Shown: in pieces, positions 37,864 to 47,645 of the stretch
Layout: every line of letters starts with the position of its first letter
Position numbering within the stretch: position 1 is the first letter of the stretch
Assembly (NCBI RefSeq): GCF_003439925.1
Contig: NZ_QQRR01000001.1
Location: 1,364,001 to 1,428,000, forward strand
Length of the DNA stretch: 64,000 bases
Origin: Haloprofundus halophilus
Lineage (GTDB): Archaea > Halobacteriota > Halobacteria > Halobacteriales > Haloferacaceae
Direction of reading: 5' to 3'
The notes under the pieces: model-generated
What the model saw: only the letters and a program-made list of their open reading frames with translations
Database searches by the model: none
What the model was told of the DNA's origin: nothing
Made by a program: the position numbers and the translations under genes

Positions 37864-37869
37864 GCTTAT
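37864..37869 (+). promoter_or_regulatory. TATA-like box of the LVIVD propeller gene
   Basis: CTTATT lies 25-30 bp before the ATG at 37894, matching the leaderless pattern seen elsewhere in the window. Confidence 0.45.
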
Positions 37870-37893
37870 TCGCCTGCACGTACAGCACCACCT

Positions 37894-39447
37894 ATGCGCA
37901 GACGTGACGTGCTGCGCGGAAGCGCCGCCGCGCTCGGACTCTCGGCCGCACCGGCGCTGACGACGAGTCGCGCCGACGCGCATCCGGGACCGTACCGCCC
38001 GTACGGGTTCGTCGACGTCAGGGGTGCGAAAGAGGCCGTCGTCGCGCCCGACGGACAGACCGCGTTCGTCGCCGCCAGCGGCGGGTATGCCGTCGTCGAC
38101 GTGTCGGTCGCCGACCGCCCGGAACTGCTCGCCGAGCGTCGAGAACTCCTCTCGGACCGAGAGGGCGGTCCGCTGCGTCAGGTGTGGGACGTGAAACACG
38201 ACGCCGCCAACGAGCGACTCCTCGCCGTCGGACCCGCCAACAGCATCCCGGGCGCGCTCTCGGGACTGCTCGTCGAAGACGTCTCTGACCCGCGGGAGCC
38301 GGAGACGCTGGCCTTCTTCGAGACCGACTACCCGATACACAACTGCTACGTCAGCGGCGGCTACGCCTACCTCACCGCCAACGAGTACGACCGAAACCCG
38401 CTCGTCGTCGTCGACCTCCGAGGCGACGACCCACGGGAGGTCGGCCGGTGGTCGCTCCTGGACGAGGACGCCGCGTGGGGCGACGTCTCGGCGGGTCGCC
38501 GGACCGTCCACGACGTGTGGGTACAGGACGGTGTCGCCTACCTCGCTCACTGGGACGCCGGAACGTGGCTGCTCGACGTTTCGGACCCGACGACCCCGGA
38601 GACGATCGGACCGCTCGAAGGCGCTTCACCGTCCGAACTCGCCGTCTCCGGCGGACAGAGCGCCCGGCGGGAGTCGACCGTGCCGCCGGGTAACGACCAC
38701 TACGTGGCGACGAACGAGGACGGGACGCTGCTCGGCGTCGGCAAGGAGTCGTGGGCCGAGCGCGCGGGCGAGGGGGACGGCGACGACGAACTGGTCGGCG
38801 GCCCCGGCGGCGTCGAACTGTGGGACGTCGCCGACCCGCAGAGCCCACAGAAGCTGTCGACTATCGACCCGCCGCCGACGCCGGACCCGACGTACGGCGG
38901 CGTCTGGACCACCGCACACAACTTCGAACTCCGCGACGACCGACTGTACACCTCGTGGTACCGCGGCGGCGTCAAGCGCCACGACGTCACCGACCCGCGG
39001 AACCCGGAGGAACTCGCGTGGTGGCGCGAACCGGAGCGAGCGAGTTTCTGGACCGCTCGCCTCGCCGTCCCCGGGGAGACGTTCGTCGCCAGTAGCATGG
39101 GCACCGACGACGCGACCGGGCGACTGTACGTCTTCCCCGACCACGCGGGTCAGCAGACGAACCCGCCGTCGCTCGGCGGCAGCCAGTCGGACGGCGTCGA
39201 CGTGTTGACACCGACACCGAACCCGGAGTCGAGAGCGGGTGCGAGCGACTCCGGGACGCCAGCGAGCGCCGGCGACAGTGACGGCGACGCCGACGACTCG
39301 TCGGCTATCGTCGCACCCGGTTTCGGCGTCGGCACCGCGGTGACGGCGCTCGGCGTCGGCGCGTGGTGGTCGAAGCGACAGACGGGAGCCGCCGAAGCGA
39401 GTGACGGGGCCGCCGGAGCGGGTGACGGGAGTCGCCGGGGCGAGTGA
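37894..39447 (+). CDS. Tat-exported LVIVD-repeat beta-propeller with PGF-CTERM-like anchor
   Basis: A 517-residue extracellular protein. The N-terminus [20 protein letters not shown] is a twin-arginine signal. The body consists of LVIVD-type blades, for example [15 protein letters not shown] and [16 protein letters not shown] Thr/Ser/Asp linker then leads to [20 protein letters not shown], which fits a PGF-CTERM tripartite signal processed by archaeosortase A. A tail of about 20 Gly/Ala/Asp residues follows, encoded by a 21-bp tandem repeat. That tail is longer than PGF-CTERM proteins usually have. Confidence 0.85.
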   Translation: MRRRDVLRGSAAALGLSAAPALTTSRADAHPGPYRPYGFVDVRGAKEAVVAPDGQTAFVAASGGYAVVDVSVADRPELLAERRELLSDREGGPLRQVWDVKHDAANERLLAVGPANSIPGALSGLLVEDVSDPREPETLAFFETDYPIHNCYVSGGYAYLTANEYDRNPLVVVDLRGDDPREVGRWSLLDEDAAWGDVSAGRRTVHDVWVQDGVAYLAHWDAGTWLLDVSDPTTPETIGPLEGASPSELAVSGGQSARRESTVPPGNDHYVATNEDGTLLGVGKESWAERAGEGDGDDELVGGPGGVELWDVADPQSPQKLSTIDPPPTPDPTYGGVWTTAHNFELRDDRLYTSWYRGGVKRHDVTDPRNPEELAWWREPERASFWTARLAVPGETFVASSMGTDDATGRLYVFPDHAGQQTNPPSLGGSQSDGVDVLTPTPNPESRAGASDSGTPASAGDSDGDADDSSAIVAPGFGVGTAVTALGVGAWWSKRQTGAAEASDGAAGAGDGSRRGE

Positions 39448-39473
39448 CGGGAGTCGCCGGAGCGAGTGACGGG
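39388..39473. repeat. 21-22-bp tandem repeat across the LVIVD gene stop
   Basis: Four units containing GCCG(G/A)(G/A)GCG(A/G)GTGACGGG: two in frame at 39388-39408 and 39409-39429, then two of 22 bp at 39430-39451 and 39452-39473. The extra base shifts the frame so that GAGTGAC, coding Ser-Asp in the first unit, becomes Glu-stop in the third. Confidence 0.88.
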
Positions 39474-39495
39474 AGGACGTGTCGACGACAGCGCG

Positions 39496-40575
39496 TTAGG
39501 AACTCGCTTCGACGTCGGCGTCGGCCTTCCGGTCGGTCGGGTCGCGCATCTCGCCCATCACCTCTTCGAGCGCGTCGGTCGCGGTGAGCAGCCCGACGAC
39601 TTCGCCGTCCTCCTCGACGAGCGCCAGTTCCTGCTCTGCCTCCTGGAATCGGTCTATCGCCTCGCTCACCGTCGTCCCCGCGTCGAGCGTCAGCGGCGGC
39701 GCGGCGATGTCCTCGAACGTCATCTCGCCCGACGAGAGGTCGTCGTAGGCGTTGACGACCGTCGGCGCGTAGACGATGCCGCGGAAGTCCGAAAGCGACT
39801 CGCCGGTGAGCGGGAACCGCGTGTGCGGGTTCGCCTCGACGACCGCGAGGTTCTCCTCGACCGAGAACTCCGTCGAGAGCACGGCCGTGTCGTCGACGTC
39901 GACCATCACCTCGGAGATCGGCTGTTCGCCGACTTCGAGCGCGTTCATCACCTCTTCGCGGCGTTCCTCGGAGAGGTCGCCCGCTTCGAGAATCGACGCC
40001 ATCTGCCGGCGGAGGTCGGCGCGACTCTCGACCGTGTCCTCTTCGGCCTCGGTCCACGAGCGAGTCAGTTCGACGCCGAACAGCCGGAGCGTCCACTTGG
40101 CGACGCCGTCGCCCAGTTTGATGATGGGGTAGATGGACATCGCGAAGTAGTACAGCGGCGTCGCGCCGTACTTACAGACCCACTTGCTGCGTTCGACGCC
40201 GAGGTACGTCGGCGTCTGCTCGCCGTGGGTGAGGTGGACGAGGTTGATGATGAGGAACGCGAGAATCGCGCCCGCGCTGATCGAGGCGAGGAACGTCCCT
40301 TCGATGTACGGCTCGAAGATGGCCGCCAGCGCCGGTTCGGCGACGATACCGACCGCGATGCTCGTCGCGGTGATACCGACCTGACAGCTCGTGAGGTAGA
40401 TTTCGAGGCGGTCGGTCATGTCCCACGCTCGTTCGAGCGCCTTCGAACCCTGGAACTCGGACTCGGGGAACTGTCGGACTCGCGTGAGCGCGAACTCGAT
40501 GGCGACGAAGAAACCGTTCGCCAGAATGAGTAAGAGCCCGGCAATCAACCGGAGCGCGATGACGGGAGCTTCCAT
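39496..40575 (-). CDS. CNNM (DUF21) and CBS-domain membrane protein
   Basis: A 359-residue CorC/CNNM-type transporter candidate. Three to four membrane segments make up the CNNM domain (residues about 1-190, with LILANGFFVAIEFALTRVRQ and EIYLTSCQVGITATSI). Two CBS motifs follow: ISEVMVDVDDTAVL with FPLTGESL, and the FEDIAAPPLTLDAGTTVSEA pair. Relatives export magnesium or act as ion sensors. It lacks the C-terminal CorC-HlyC domain. The start MEAPVIALRLIAG was chosen because the hydrophobic first segment begins there. Confidence 0.88.
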   Translation of the reverse strand: MEAPVIALRLIAGLLLILANGFFVAIEFALTRVRQFPESEFQGSKALERAWDMTDRLEIYLTSCQVGITATSIAVGIVAEPALAAIFEPYIEGTFLASISAGAILAFLIINLVHLTHGEQTPTYLGVERSKWVCKYGATPLYYFAMSIYPIIKLGDGVAKWTLRLFGVELTRSWTEAEEDTVESRADLRRQMASILEAGDLSEERREEVMNALEVGEQPISEVMVDVDDTAVLSTEFSVEENLAVVEANPHTRFPLTGESLSDFRGIVYAPTVVNAYDDLSSGEMTFEDIAAPPLTLDAGTTVSEAIDRFQEAEQELALVEEDGEVVGLLTATDALEEVMGEMRDPTDRKADADVEASS

Positions 40576-40704
40576 GTACCCACACTGTTCGCGATGCAGG
40601 GACAAAACAAGCGGGGGCGAAACGGCGTTCGGTCCCGATTATTCACCCGCAATCGCCCGTATCGAACCACAACATACGCATAGGTGGGGGCACAAGAGTC
40701 GTCA

Positions 40705-41031
40705 ATGAGCGACGAGACCCTCAAAGAGCAAATCGAGAACTGGATGGTCGGCCAGATGCCCATCATCCAGATGCACGGCGGGACGAGCGTCGTGCGCGAA
40801 GCGAACCCGGAGACGGGCGAAGTCGTCGTCGAACTCGGCGGGACTTGCTCGGGGTGCGGCATCAGCAACGTCACCGCGACGAACATCAAAGCCGACCTCA
40901 TCCGCGACTTCGAGGACGTCCGCGACGTGACGGTGAAGGTCCCGAGCACCGGCGACCAGGGCAGTAGCACGGTCGAAGGTGGTCGCGGCGGGGAGCTGCA
41001 GTTCTCCAACGAGTCGGCCGAGCACTTCTGA
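40705..41031 (+). CDS. NifU C-terminal-domain iron-sulfur scaffold protein
   Basis: A 108-residue protein with the Nfu fold. [14 protein letters not shown] contains the CxxC pair that binds a [4Fe-4S] cluster across two subunits. Its N-terminus ([16 protein letters not shown]) replaces the usual NifU scaffold parts, so this is the minimal Nfu-type carrier. It is not clustered with suf genes here. Confidence 0.9.
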   Translation: MSDETLKEQIENWMVGQMPIIQMHGGTSVVREANPETGEVVVELGGTCSGCGISNVTATNIKADLIRDFEDVRDVTVKVPSTGDQGSSTVEGGRGGELQFSNESAEHF

Positions 41032-41216
41032 GCCTCGTAAACGCTCTGGTCTCACGACAAGGTCTCCGTTCGCTGCCCCTCGCCTTTTTCAGGGATGACG
41101 GCGCCAACTGGCCGCGTGCGCTGACCGCCGCGCGAAGTCGGCCGACGCGGGAGCACGGAGCACCGCTTCGCGTCCGAAGACGGCCATCCGTCGACGCTCC
41201 GTCTGTTCGCCAGTTC

Positions 41217-42617
41217 TCAGAGCGCCCGCTCTAACGACGACGCGACCCGCCGCGTCTTCTCGGCCAACGTCTCCGAGAGATGACCCGCTTCGACGGCCGC
41301 GTCGAGTTCGTCGTCGTCGACGCGTTCGACGCTCCCGTCCGGGTGTTTCACCACGTCGACGTGCAGGTCGACGTAGCGAATCTCGCCGGGGAAGCACTCG
41401 ACGGGGGTGCAGATGTTGACGTACGTTCCCTTCCGCTCGCCGTCGGCGCCGCGGTAGACCGTCGGATACCACCAGCGGCCCTCCCGGAACTTCGTGAGCG
41501 CCGTGTCGCCGCGCTCGCGTTTCGTGCCGAGCGCGTCGTACCGGCCGCCGCCGGACATCGTCCGTTCGACGGCGACCGTCCCCCGCTCGTCGCGTTCTAC
41601 CACCTCGCCCGACCCGAGCGTGACGAGCCGACCGTCCGGTTTGCCGTGGCCGATACGGACCGAGTCGCCTTCGGCGGGGCCGAACTGGTCGGCGACCACG
41701 CCGAACGGGAACTCGCCGTCGCCGTCGTCGAACGTGCAGAGCGCCTCCGCGAGGTCGACGCCCGCACTCGCCGCGTTCGCCGCGGCCTTCGTCCGGTGGT
41801 GGCCCGGCATCGTCGTCGACACCTCGCGCCGTAGGTCGTCGAGCGCGAACCGCGACTCGCGGCCGAACCAGACCCACGCGCCCGCGGCGGGAACGACGAC
41901 GCCGGGGTCGCCGACGGGCTCCGAGAGCGCCGCGTCCATCTCCCGTGCACGGTCGCTCGCGCCGTCGAGCGCGTCGCCGAGCGCGGTCATGTCCGCCTCC
42001 GTCGCGCTGTGTCGCCAGCGGATACCCCACCCGTCGGGAACGTCCGGGTCCAACAGGTCGGTCATCCCGACCAGTTCCCGCCCGGCCTCGTCGTCGTGGG
42101 TCGCCACCGTCGTCCCCTCCTGTCCGGGGACGAGCGTCACGAGACCGTCGTGGGCGCGAATATCGGTGTCCAACTGCGGCCGGTCGTCGCTCCACGGCGG
42201 CGTCGACGAAGACACTTGGACGCGGAGCGCGTCGCCGGATTCGACGTGGTCGTCGGCGTTGCGGTAGGGAAGGTAGCCGTCGGTCCCGCCGAGATCGACG
42301 ACGGCACCGCCGCCGAGCGTCTCGCTCACCCGTCCGTCGAACACCGCGCCCTCGGGTGCCGGGTCGTCCCACGCGAACGCGTCGATACCGACGCCGCGGA
42401 GTCGGTCGCGAGCGCGGTCGACCGCCGCCGCGTCGCCGGTGACGCCGACGCCCTGTCGGTCGTTCGTCGTCTCGACCGCGACGTCGTGGGTCTCGGCGTC
42501 GAACGACTCGTCGAAGCGTCGCCGAATGGGTCCCGACGCCTGTACCACGTCGTCGCCGGCGTCGAGGAACAATCGAGTCAGCGCCGTCGTGTATATACCG
42601 CGGACGCGAACGTTCAT
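41217..42617 (-). CDS. Ribonuclease FAU-1 (RNase E/G-like, DUF402)
   Basis: A 466-residue archaeal FAU-1 protein, an AU-rich RNA-binding protein with endonuclease activity related to the RNase E/G S1 region. It starts MNVRVRGIYTTALTRLFLDA. An S1-like part is seen in GAVFDGRVSETLGGGAVVDL, and the C-terminal DUF402 domain has GTYVNICTPVECFPGEIRYV and DLHVDVVKHPDGSVERVDDD. It overlaps the small upstream gene by four bases. Confidence 0.88.
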   Translation of the reverse strand: MNVRVRGIYTTALTRLFLDAGDDVVQASGPIRRRFDESFDAETHDVAVETTNDRQGVGVTGDAAAVDRARDRLRGVGIDAFAWDDPAPEGAVFDGRVSETLGGGAVVDLGGTDGYLPYRNADDHVESGDALRVQVSSSTPPWSDDRPQLDTDIRAHDGLVTLVPGQEGTTVATHDDEAGRELVGMTDLLDPDVPDGWGIRWRHSATEADMTALGDALDGASDRAREMDAALSEPVGDPGVVVPAAGAWVWFGRESRFALDDLRREVSTTMPGHHRTKAAANAASAGVDLAEALCTFDDGDGEFPFGVVADQFGPAEGDSVRIGHGKPDGRLVTLGSGEVVERDERGTVAVERTMSGGGRYDALGTKRERGDTALTKFREGRWWYPTVYRGADGERKGTYVNICTPVECFPGEIRYVDLHVDVVKHPDGSVERVDDDELDAAVEAGHLSETLAEKTRRVASSLERAL

Positions 42618-42988
42618 AGTGCGTCGGCGTCGCGGGCGAACCGCACCCGGTCGTGAACCGTCGGTCCGAGCGTCAGTTCGACCACGTCGTCGGAGAGGAT
42701 TCGTCCGCCCTCTATGGGAACGCCCCACGAGTCGAACTGGAGGTAGCCGCGCATGCTCGCACCGTGGGTGTAGAGGTCGACGTGGTCGACGACGTGTCGC
42801 TGAACGTCGTCGCTGCTGTGGGCCAGCTCCATGTCGGAGTAGAACGCCTCGGCTTCGTCGAAGAACGTCGACAGGGCGTCGGCGTCGTTTGCGACCGTCT
42901 CCGCGACGAGGTCCGACGCCTCCCGAATCCGGTCGGTGTCGAGACCGACCTCTCGGAGCGCCGCCTGTGTGCGCGAGTCGAAGTGCAT
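42614..42988 (-). CDS. Small conserved protein coupled to FAU-1
   Basis: A 124-residue soluble acidic protein beginning MHFDSRTQAALREVGLDTDR. It is helical in its first 90 residues and ends in a beta segment (VELTLGPTVHDRVRFARDAD). No named domain is apparent. The four-base overlap with the FAU-1 gene suggests the two are made together and may share a role in RNA turnover. The 38-codon upstream extension was left out as it is basic and Pro-rich. Confidence 0.78.
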   Translation of the reverse strand: MHFDSRTQAALREVGLDTDRIREASDLVAETVANDADALSTFFDEAEAFYSDMELAHSSDDVQRHVVDHVDLYTHGASMRGYLQFDSWGVPIEGGRILSDDVVELTLGPTVHDRVRFARDADAL

Positions 42989-43108
42989 ACCGGACGTTGG
43001 GCGGGAGGGGTTTTCAGCGTACCTCGTCGGCGGTTCCGCCGAACGCGGACCGTCTCGGTCGGTCCGAGGAGGCCCAAAAGATTTGATGATTCCGGGTGAC
43101 ATAGCCGT

Positions 43109-44125
43109 ATGACGAACGAACGGGACCCTATCGAACGGGCGTCGGCGGGGTCGCTCGACCTCTACGACGTGTCGACGTGGGAGGAACGCAGCTCTCTCGA
43201 CGGTCTCTCCGTCGCGATCTGGAACCTCGCGACGACGGTGTTTCGCGTCGCCATCGTCCTCGTCGCGCTGTTGTTGCTCGTCGGTATCGGAGGACTCACG
43301 ATGTTTTCGACGCCGGAGGTGGGAGTACTCACCGCCCTCTCAGTGATACCTGCCCTCGCGTTGGCCGGTTACGTGTACTACTCGGACGTGACCAGTAACG
43401 AACCGCTTTCGTTGCTGGTCGCGACGTTCCTGCTCGGGGTGCTGACGGCGAACTTCGCGGCGCTCGTCAATAGCGTCTTGAACCCGTACTTCCAGCTGCT
43501 CCCCATCGTGGGGTCGGTGCTGTTTTTCTTCCTCGTCGTCGGTCCCGTCGAGGAGACGGTGAAACTGCTCGCGGTACGGCTGTACGCCTACCGGAGCGAC
43601 CGGTTCAACGCCGTCATCGACGGCGCGGTGTACGGGGCGATGGCCGGACTCGGCTTCGCGACCATCGAGAACGCGCTGTACATCACGCAGGGCGTCGAAC
43701 CGGCCCAGTTGGAGTTCGGTCTCGAACTCATCGGCGTCGGCGGCGAAATAACGGCCGTCAGAGCGCTCGCCGGCCCCGGACACGTCATCTACTCGGCGTT
43801 CGCGGGCTACTATCTCGGTCTCGCGAAGTTCAACAGCGAGAACGGCGGTCCGATAATCGTCAAGGGGTTGCTCATCGCGGCGTTCATCCACGCGACGTAC
43901 AACACCACCGTCGGTGTCGGGTCGGGACTCGTCTGGCTGTTCATGCAGACGGTCGTTCCGTTCAGCGTACCGCAACTGGTCGCCTACCTCGGATACGTCA
44001 TCCTCTACGACGGCTTCTTCGGGTACCTGCTCTACCGCAAGATCAAGCGGTACCGGAACACCTACTGGGCGGTTCACGACGACGAAACCGTCCGCGACGA
44101 GAGCGCCGTCAAGAAATCGACGTAA
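43109..44125 (+). CDS. PrsW-family intramembrane metalloprotease
   Basis: A 338-residue membrane protein with about eight hydrophobic segments. The PrsW motifs are GPVEETVKLLAVRLYAYRSD (EExxK with the zinc-site Glu pair), GLGFATIENALYI, GPGHVIYSAFAGYYLG and AFIHATYN (His ligands). PrsW proteases cleave membrane-anchored regulators. No anti-sigma-like substrate is nearby, as expected for archaea; its target is unknown. A small zinc-finger gene follows by 95 bp. Confidence 0.9.
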   Translation: MTNERDPIERASAGSLDLYDVSTWEERSSLDGLSVAIWNLATTVFRVAIVLVALLLLVGIGGLTMFSTPEVGVLTALSVIPALALAGYVYYSDVTSNEPLSLLVATFLLGVLTANFAALVNSVLNPYFQLLPIVGSVLFFFLVVGPVEETVKLLAVRLYAYRSDRFNAVIDGAVYGAMAGLGFATIENALYITQGVEPAQLEFGLELIGVGGEITAVRALAGPGHVIYSAFAGYYLGLAKFNSENGGPIIVKGLLIAAFIHATYNTTVGVGSGLVWLFMQTVVPFSVPQLVAYLGYVILYDGFFGYLLYRKIKRYRNTYWAVHDDETVRDESAVKKST

Positions 44126-44220
44126 TCGACGGATAGAGCGCGTCTTAGCGCGCTTCGACGACGGAGGCGCACCGACCCACCCACAAAGAATATGTACTGT
44201 CATGCCATAGCACGACCTGT

Positions 44221-44403
44221 ATGGCATCCGCACCCAGCGACGACGTATTCGACCAGTTCTTAGCCGACCGTGGTCACGAGACGGAACCGCAACGCTGGGA
44301 CCGATCCTATAACAAGAAGCAGTGTCCGGAGTGCGGAGCGCTCCACGACGACACCGAAGACGCCGTAACGTGTGCCGTCTGCGGATGGGACCCCTACGCC
44401 TGA
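44221..44403 (+). CDS. Small CPxCG zinc-finger protein (HVO_0416-like)
   Basis: A 60-residue protein with two knuckles, CPECGALHD (residue 35) and CAVCGWDPYA (residue 51), forming one zinc site. It resembles small zinc-finger proteins annotated in Haloferax near uvrA and PrsW genes. GAATATGT about 27 bp upstream serves as a TATA-like box. Function unknown. Confidence 0.82.
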   Translation: MASAPSDDVFDQFLADRGHETEPQRWDRSYNKKQCPECGALHDDTEDAVTCAVCGWDPYA

Positions 44404-44564
44404 GTTCGGTTCCCCGCCGTTTTTTGCGCACGACTCTCTCCCCCGAGCGTCAGCGGTGCGACCCGACGGAGGTCGAAGACCGGTCGAGAACCGTTCGAGG
44501 ACCGCGTTCACGCCGCCGAGAGAAGCCACGTGGTTTATCACACCGTAGGGCGTGAAACGGGATA

Positions 44565-46415
44565 ATGGCTGAGACAGCGCCCACCGTCACCCGACTGTTC
44601 GGTGGCCCGGGCAGCGGGAAAACCACCGCTCTCCTCAATCGCGTCGAAGAGTTGCTCGAAGAAGACGACGTGGAGTTCCGCGACATCCTCGTCGTCTCCT
44701 ACACCCGTGCAGCGGCACAGGAGGTCAGGGACCGCCTCGCCGAGCGTCTCGATATCTCGCCCCGTGCGCTCCAGGGCAACGTCTGTACGATGCACGCGAA
44801 GGCGTACGAACTGCTCAACCTCTCGCGCGGCGACGTCGTCGGCGAGAAGAACAAACAGGAGTTCTGCGAGGAGTTCGGCCTCGAATACGAGGACGAGTAC
44901 GGCGGGAAGGGCCGCCGAACCGCGCGTTCGACGACCATCGGGAACAAGGTCATCGCCACGAGTCAGTGGCTCCAACGAACTCAGCGCGACGTCGCCGACT
45001 GGTACGACGTTCCATTCCAGTGGAACGTCGAGAAAGTCCGGCTCCCGCCCGAGATAGACCCCAACGCCCAGGAGGGTAACAAGTACACGCCGACGTGGCC
45101 CTCCTCGGACGACCGCGTCGACATCCCCGAGGCGATTCGTGCGTGGCGCAACTACAAGGGGCAGAACGGGCTCGTCGGCTTCGCCGACATGCTCCAGCGG
45201 GTGAAACAGCGCTCGCTGCTCCCGAGCGTCGACTACCTCGTCATCGACGAGTTCCAGGACATCACGACGCTGCAGTACGAGGTGTACGAGGAGTGGAAAC
45301 CGCATATGAAACGCGTGCTCATCGCCGGCGACGACGACCAGGTCGTCTACGCGTGGCAGGGCGCCGACCCCAACCTCCTCCTCGACGCCGAGCGCGACGA
45401 GGACGAGGTGCTTCCGAACTCCTACCGTCTCCCCTCTCGCATCCTCAACGTCGTCAACCGCGAGATTCGACACATCGACAAGCGTCAGGAGAAAGACCTC
45501 AAACCGAGAAAGGAGGGCGGCGTCGTCGAAGCCGTCGAGAGCCCGTCGATGCTCAACCTCGTCCGCAACGTCCGCTACACGGTCCAAGAGGACGACGGCG
45601 ACATCATGCTCCTGTTCCGGGCGCGCTACCAGATGTTCCAGTTCATCGACGACTTCATCAAAGAGGGCATCCCGTTCAGCGTGCTCACCGACCAGCGGAT
45701 GTGGACCGACCGCCTCACCCAGTACGTCCGCGCCGTCGAGCGCATGGAGAACGAGGAACCCATCACCGGGTTGCAGGCGCGCCGGCTCGCCGACATGCTG
45801 CAGGAGTCGGCGTTCGGGTCGAACGACCGCGACGACCTCTACGACCTCGTCGACGAGTACGAGGAGGAGAGCGAGACCGACGACCTCGCCGAGATCGAGA
45901 TTCCGATCGACGAGATCAAGAACTTCGCACCGTTCCTCCCCGACTCGGCCTCCGCGAGCGACATGGTCCGGAAGGTGACGAGCTTCCAGCGGAAATCCAT
46001 CAAGGCGTACTTCGAGGGGAAGTACGCGGGGATGGACCCCAACCGCGTCCGTATCGGCACCATCCACTCCGCGAAGGGTCGCGAAGCCGACCACGTGTTC
46101 GTCGCCACCGACCTCACCGAGAAGGTCGTCGAGCAGATGGCCGCCACCGTCGAGCAGGAAGGCATCGAAATCGACGGCGTCGACGAGTTCACGAAGACGA
46201 CGAGTCCGGTTCCGGTGCTCACGAACAACGAGCGCCGCGTGTTCTACGTCGGGATGAGCCGCGCGCGCGAGCGGCTCGTCCTCCTCGAGAATCTCGTCGA
46301 CGGCGCGCCGACGCTCCCCATCAGCGTCCTCCTGCACAACGAACTCCGCGACGAACCCGTCGAGGAGATGCTGGAGCAGGCCCAGGAACCGCCGGCGCCG
46401 GAACCCGAACCGTAG
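44565..46415 (+). CDS. UvrD/Rep-family superfamily 1A DNA helicase
   Basis: A 616-residue SF1 helicase. Motif I is GGPGSGKTTALLN, Ia is VVSYTRAAAQEV, II is YLVIDEFQDITT, III is AGDDDQVVYAWQGAD, IV is RLPSRILN, V is TIHSAKGREADHVF, and VI is RRVFYVGMSRARERL. All are intact, so the enzyme should be active in 3'-5' DNA unwinding. It is haloarchaea-specific in its insertions. The M24 peptidase starts 3 bp after its stop, so the two are cotranscribed. GTTTATCA about 27 bp upstream is a TATA-like box. Confidence 0.93.
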   Translation: MAETAPTVTRLFGGPGSGKTTALLNRVEELLEEDDVEFRDILVVSYTRAAAQEVRDRLAERLDISPRALQGNVCTMHAKAYELLNLSRGDVVGEKNKQEFCEEFGLEYEDEYGGKGRRTARSTTIGNKVIATSQWLQRTQRDVADWYDVPFQWNVEKVRLPPEIDPNAQEGNKYTPTWPSSDDRVDIPEAIRAWRNYKGQNGLVGFADMLQRVKQRSLLPSVDYLVIDEFQDITTLQYEVYEEWKPHMKRVLIAGDDDQVVYAWQGADPNLLLDAERDEDEVLPNSYRLPSRILNVVNREIRHIDKRQEKDLKPRKEGGVVEAVESPSMLNLVRNVRYTVQEDDGDIMLLFRARYQMFQFIDDFIKEGIPFSVLTDQRMWTDRLTQYVRAVERMENEEPITGLQARRLADMLQESAFGSNDRDDLYDLVDEYEEESETDDLAEIEIPIDEIKNFAPFLPDSASASDMVRKVTSFQRKSIKAYFEGKYAGMDPNRVRIGTIHSAKGREADHVFVATDLTEKVVEQMAATVEQEGIEIDGVDEFTKTTSPVPVLTNNERRVFYVGMSRARERLVLLENLVDGAPTLPISVLLHNELRDEPVEEMLEQAQEPPAPEPEP

Positions 46416-46418
46416 GCG

Positions 46419-47639
46419 ATGGCCGACGAATCGGAGGCGAGCGGCGGAGGAGCGCAGAACCCGGCCGCGTCGTGGCCGGAGCGACCCAGTACCGACTACG
46501 GGTTTCTGGAACGGGCGCTCGGCGACGCTTCCGCCGACGCGTTCGTCCACGTCGGCGACCGCTTCGACGACGATATGCGGTATCTCACCCGGTTTTCGGG
46601 ACCGGACCGCGACTTCGCGTTCGTCTTCGTCGGCGACACCGCGGGCGGAGACGCCACGTCCACGCTCTGCGCGCCCGCCCTCTTCGAAGCGCAGGCGAAG
46701 AGGGAGTTCCCCGGTGACGAGGTGCGGATGGAGAACGTCGATGACCCGGCGGGCGAACGCGCTCGCGCCCTGCTCGACGAGGCGCTCGGCGGCGACGGCA
46801 CCGTCCTCGTCCCGCAGGGGGTTCCGCACGACGCCGCGCTCTACCTCGAACGCGCGGGCTACGAACTCCGGTCGACGAGCGCCGTCGACGACGCGCGAGC
46901 GGTGAAGACCGAGTCGGAGTTGGACTGTCTCCGCCGCGTCCAGCGGGCGACGGCCCGCGGGATGGCTCGGGCGGAGACGATTCTCGCGGAATCGACCGCC
47001 GACGGCGACGAGCTCCTGTGGGAGGGCGGGCCGCTGTCGACGGAGCGCCTGCGTCGACAGGTGAACGTCACCCTGGCCGCCTACGGCGTCCGCGACGCGG
47101 GCAACACGGTTATCGGCGCGGGGCCGTCGTGTGCGGACCTACACTTCACCGGTACCGACGGCATCGCGCCGGGCGAGACGGTGCTCTTGGACATCTCGCC
47201 GCGCGGCCCGCACGGCTACTACGGCGACCTGACGCGGACGTTCGTCGTCGACGGCGACGGCGGGTGGGAGCGCCGCGCCTACGTCGCCGTCGAGGCCGCA
47301 CAGAACGCGGCGTTCGACGAACTCGACGCGGGTGCGGGCGTCGCCGCGAGCACGGTCCACGAGGAGGCCGCCGCCGAGATCGCCGCCTACGGTTTCTCGG
47401 TCGGCGAGGAGCCCGGATTCACCCACGGCACGGGTCACGGCGTCGGCGTCAGTCTCCACGAAGCGCCGTCGTTGCGGGCGGACGCGCCGCTGGAGGCCGG
47501 GATGGTCGTCACGGTGGAACCGGGCGTCTACGACTCCTCGCAGGGCGGCGTCCGCATCGAGGACCTGGTCGTGGTGACGGAGGACGGCTACGAGGTTCTC
47601 GCGGCGTATCCGACGGGTATCGTCCCGCAGGAACGCTGA
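46419..47639 (+). CDS. M24-family metallopeptidase (Xaa-Pro peptidase type)
   Basis: A 406-residue protein with a creatinase-like N-terminal domain and a pita-bread M24 domain. Metal-binding residues appear in LLDISPRGPHGYYGDLTRTF (two Asp), THGTGHGVGVSLHE (His), VTVEPGVYDSSQGGVRIEDL (two Glu). It likely trims N-terminal dipeptides with proline. It follows the helicase gene by 3 bp, but no functional link is known. Confidence 0.92.
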   Translation: MADESEASGGGAQNPAASWPERPSTDYGFLERALGDASADAFVHVGDRFDDDMRYLTRFSGPDRDFAFVFVGDTAGGDATSTLCAPALFEAQAKREFPGDEVRMENVDDPAGERARALLDEALGGDGTVLVPQGVPHDAALYLERAGYELRSTSAVDDARAVKTESELDCLRRVQRATARGMARAETILAESTADGDELLWEGGPLSTERLRRQVNVTLAAYGVRDAGNTVIGAGPSCADLHFTGTDGIAPGETVLLDISPRGPHGYYGDLTRTFVVDGDGGWERRAYVAVEAAQNAAFDELDAGAGVAASTVHEEAAAEIAAYGFSVGEEPGFTHGTGHGVGVSLHEAPSLRADAPLEAGMVVTVEPGVYDSSQGGVRIEDLVVVTEDGYEVLAAYPTGIVPQER

Positions 47640-47645
47640 GACACG

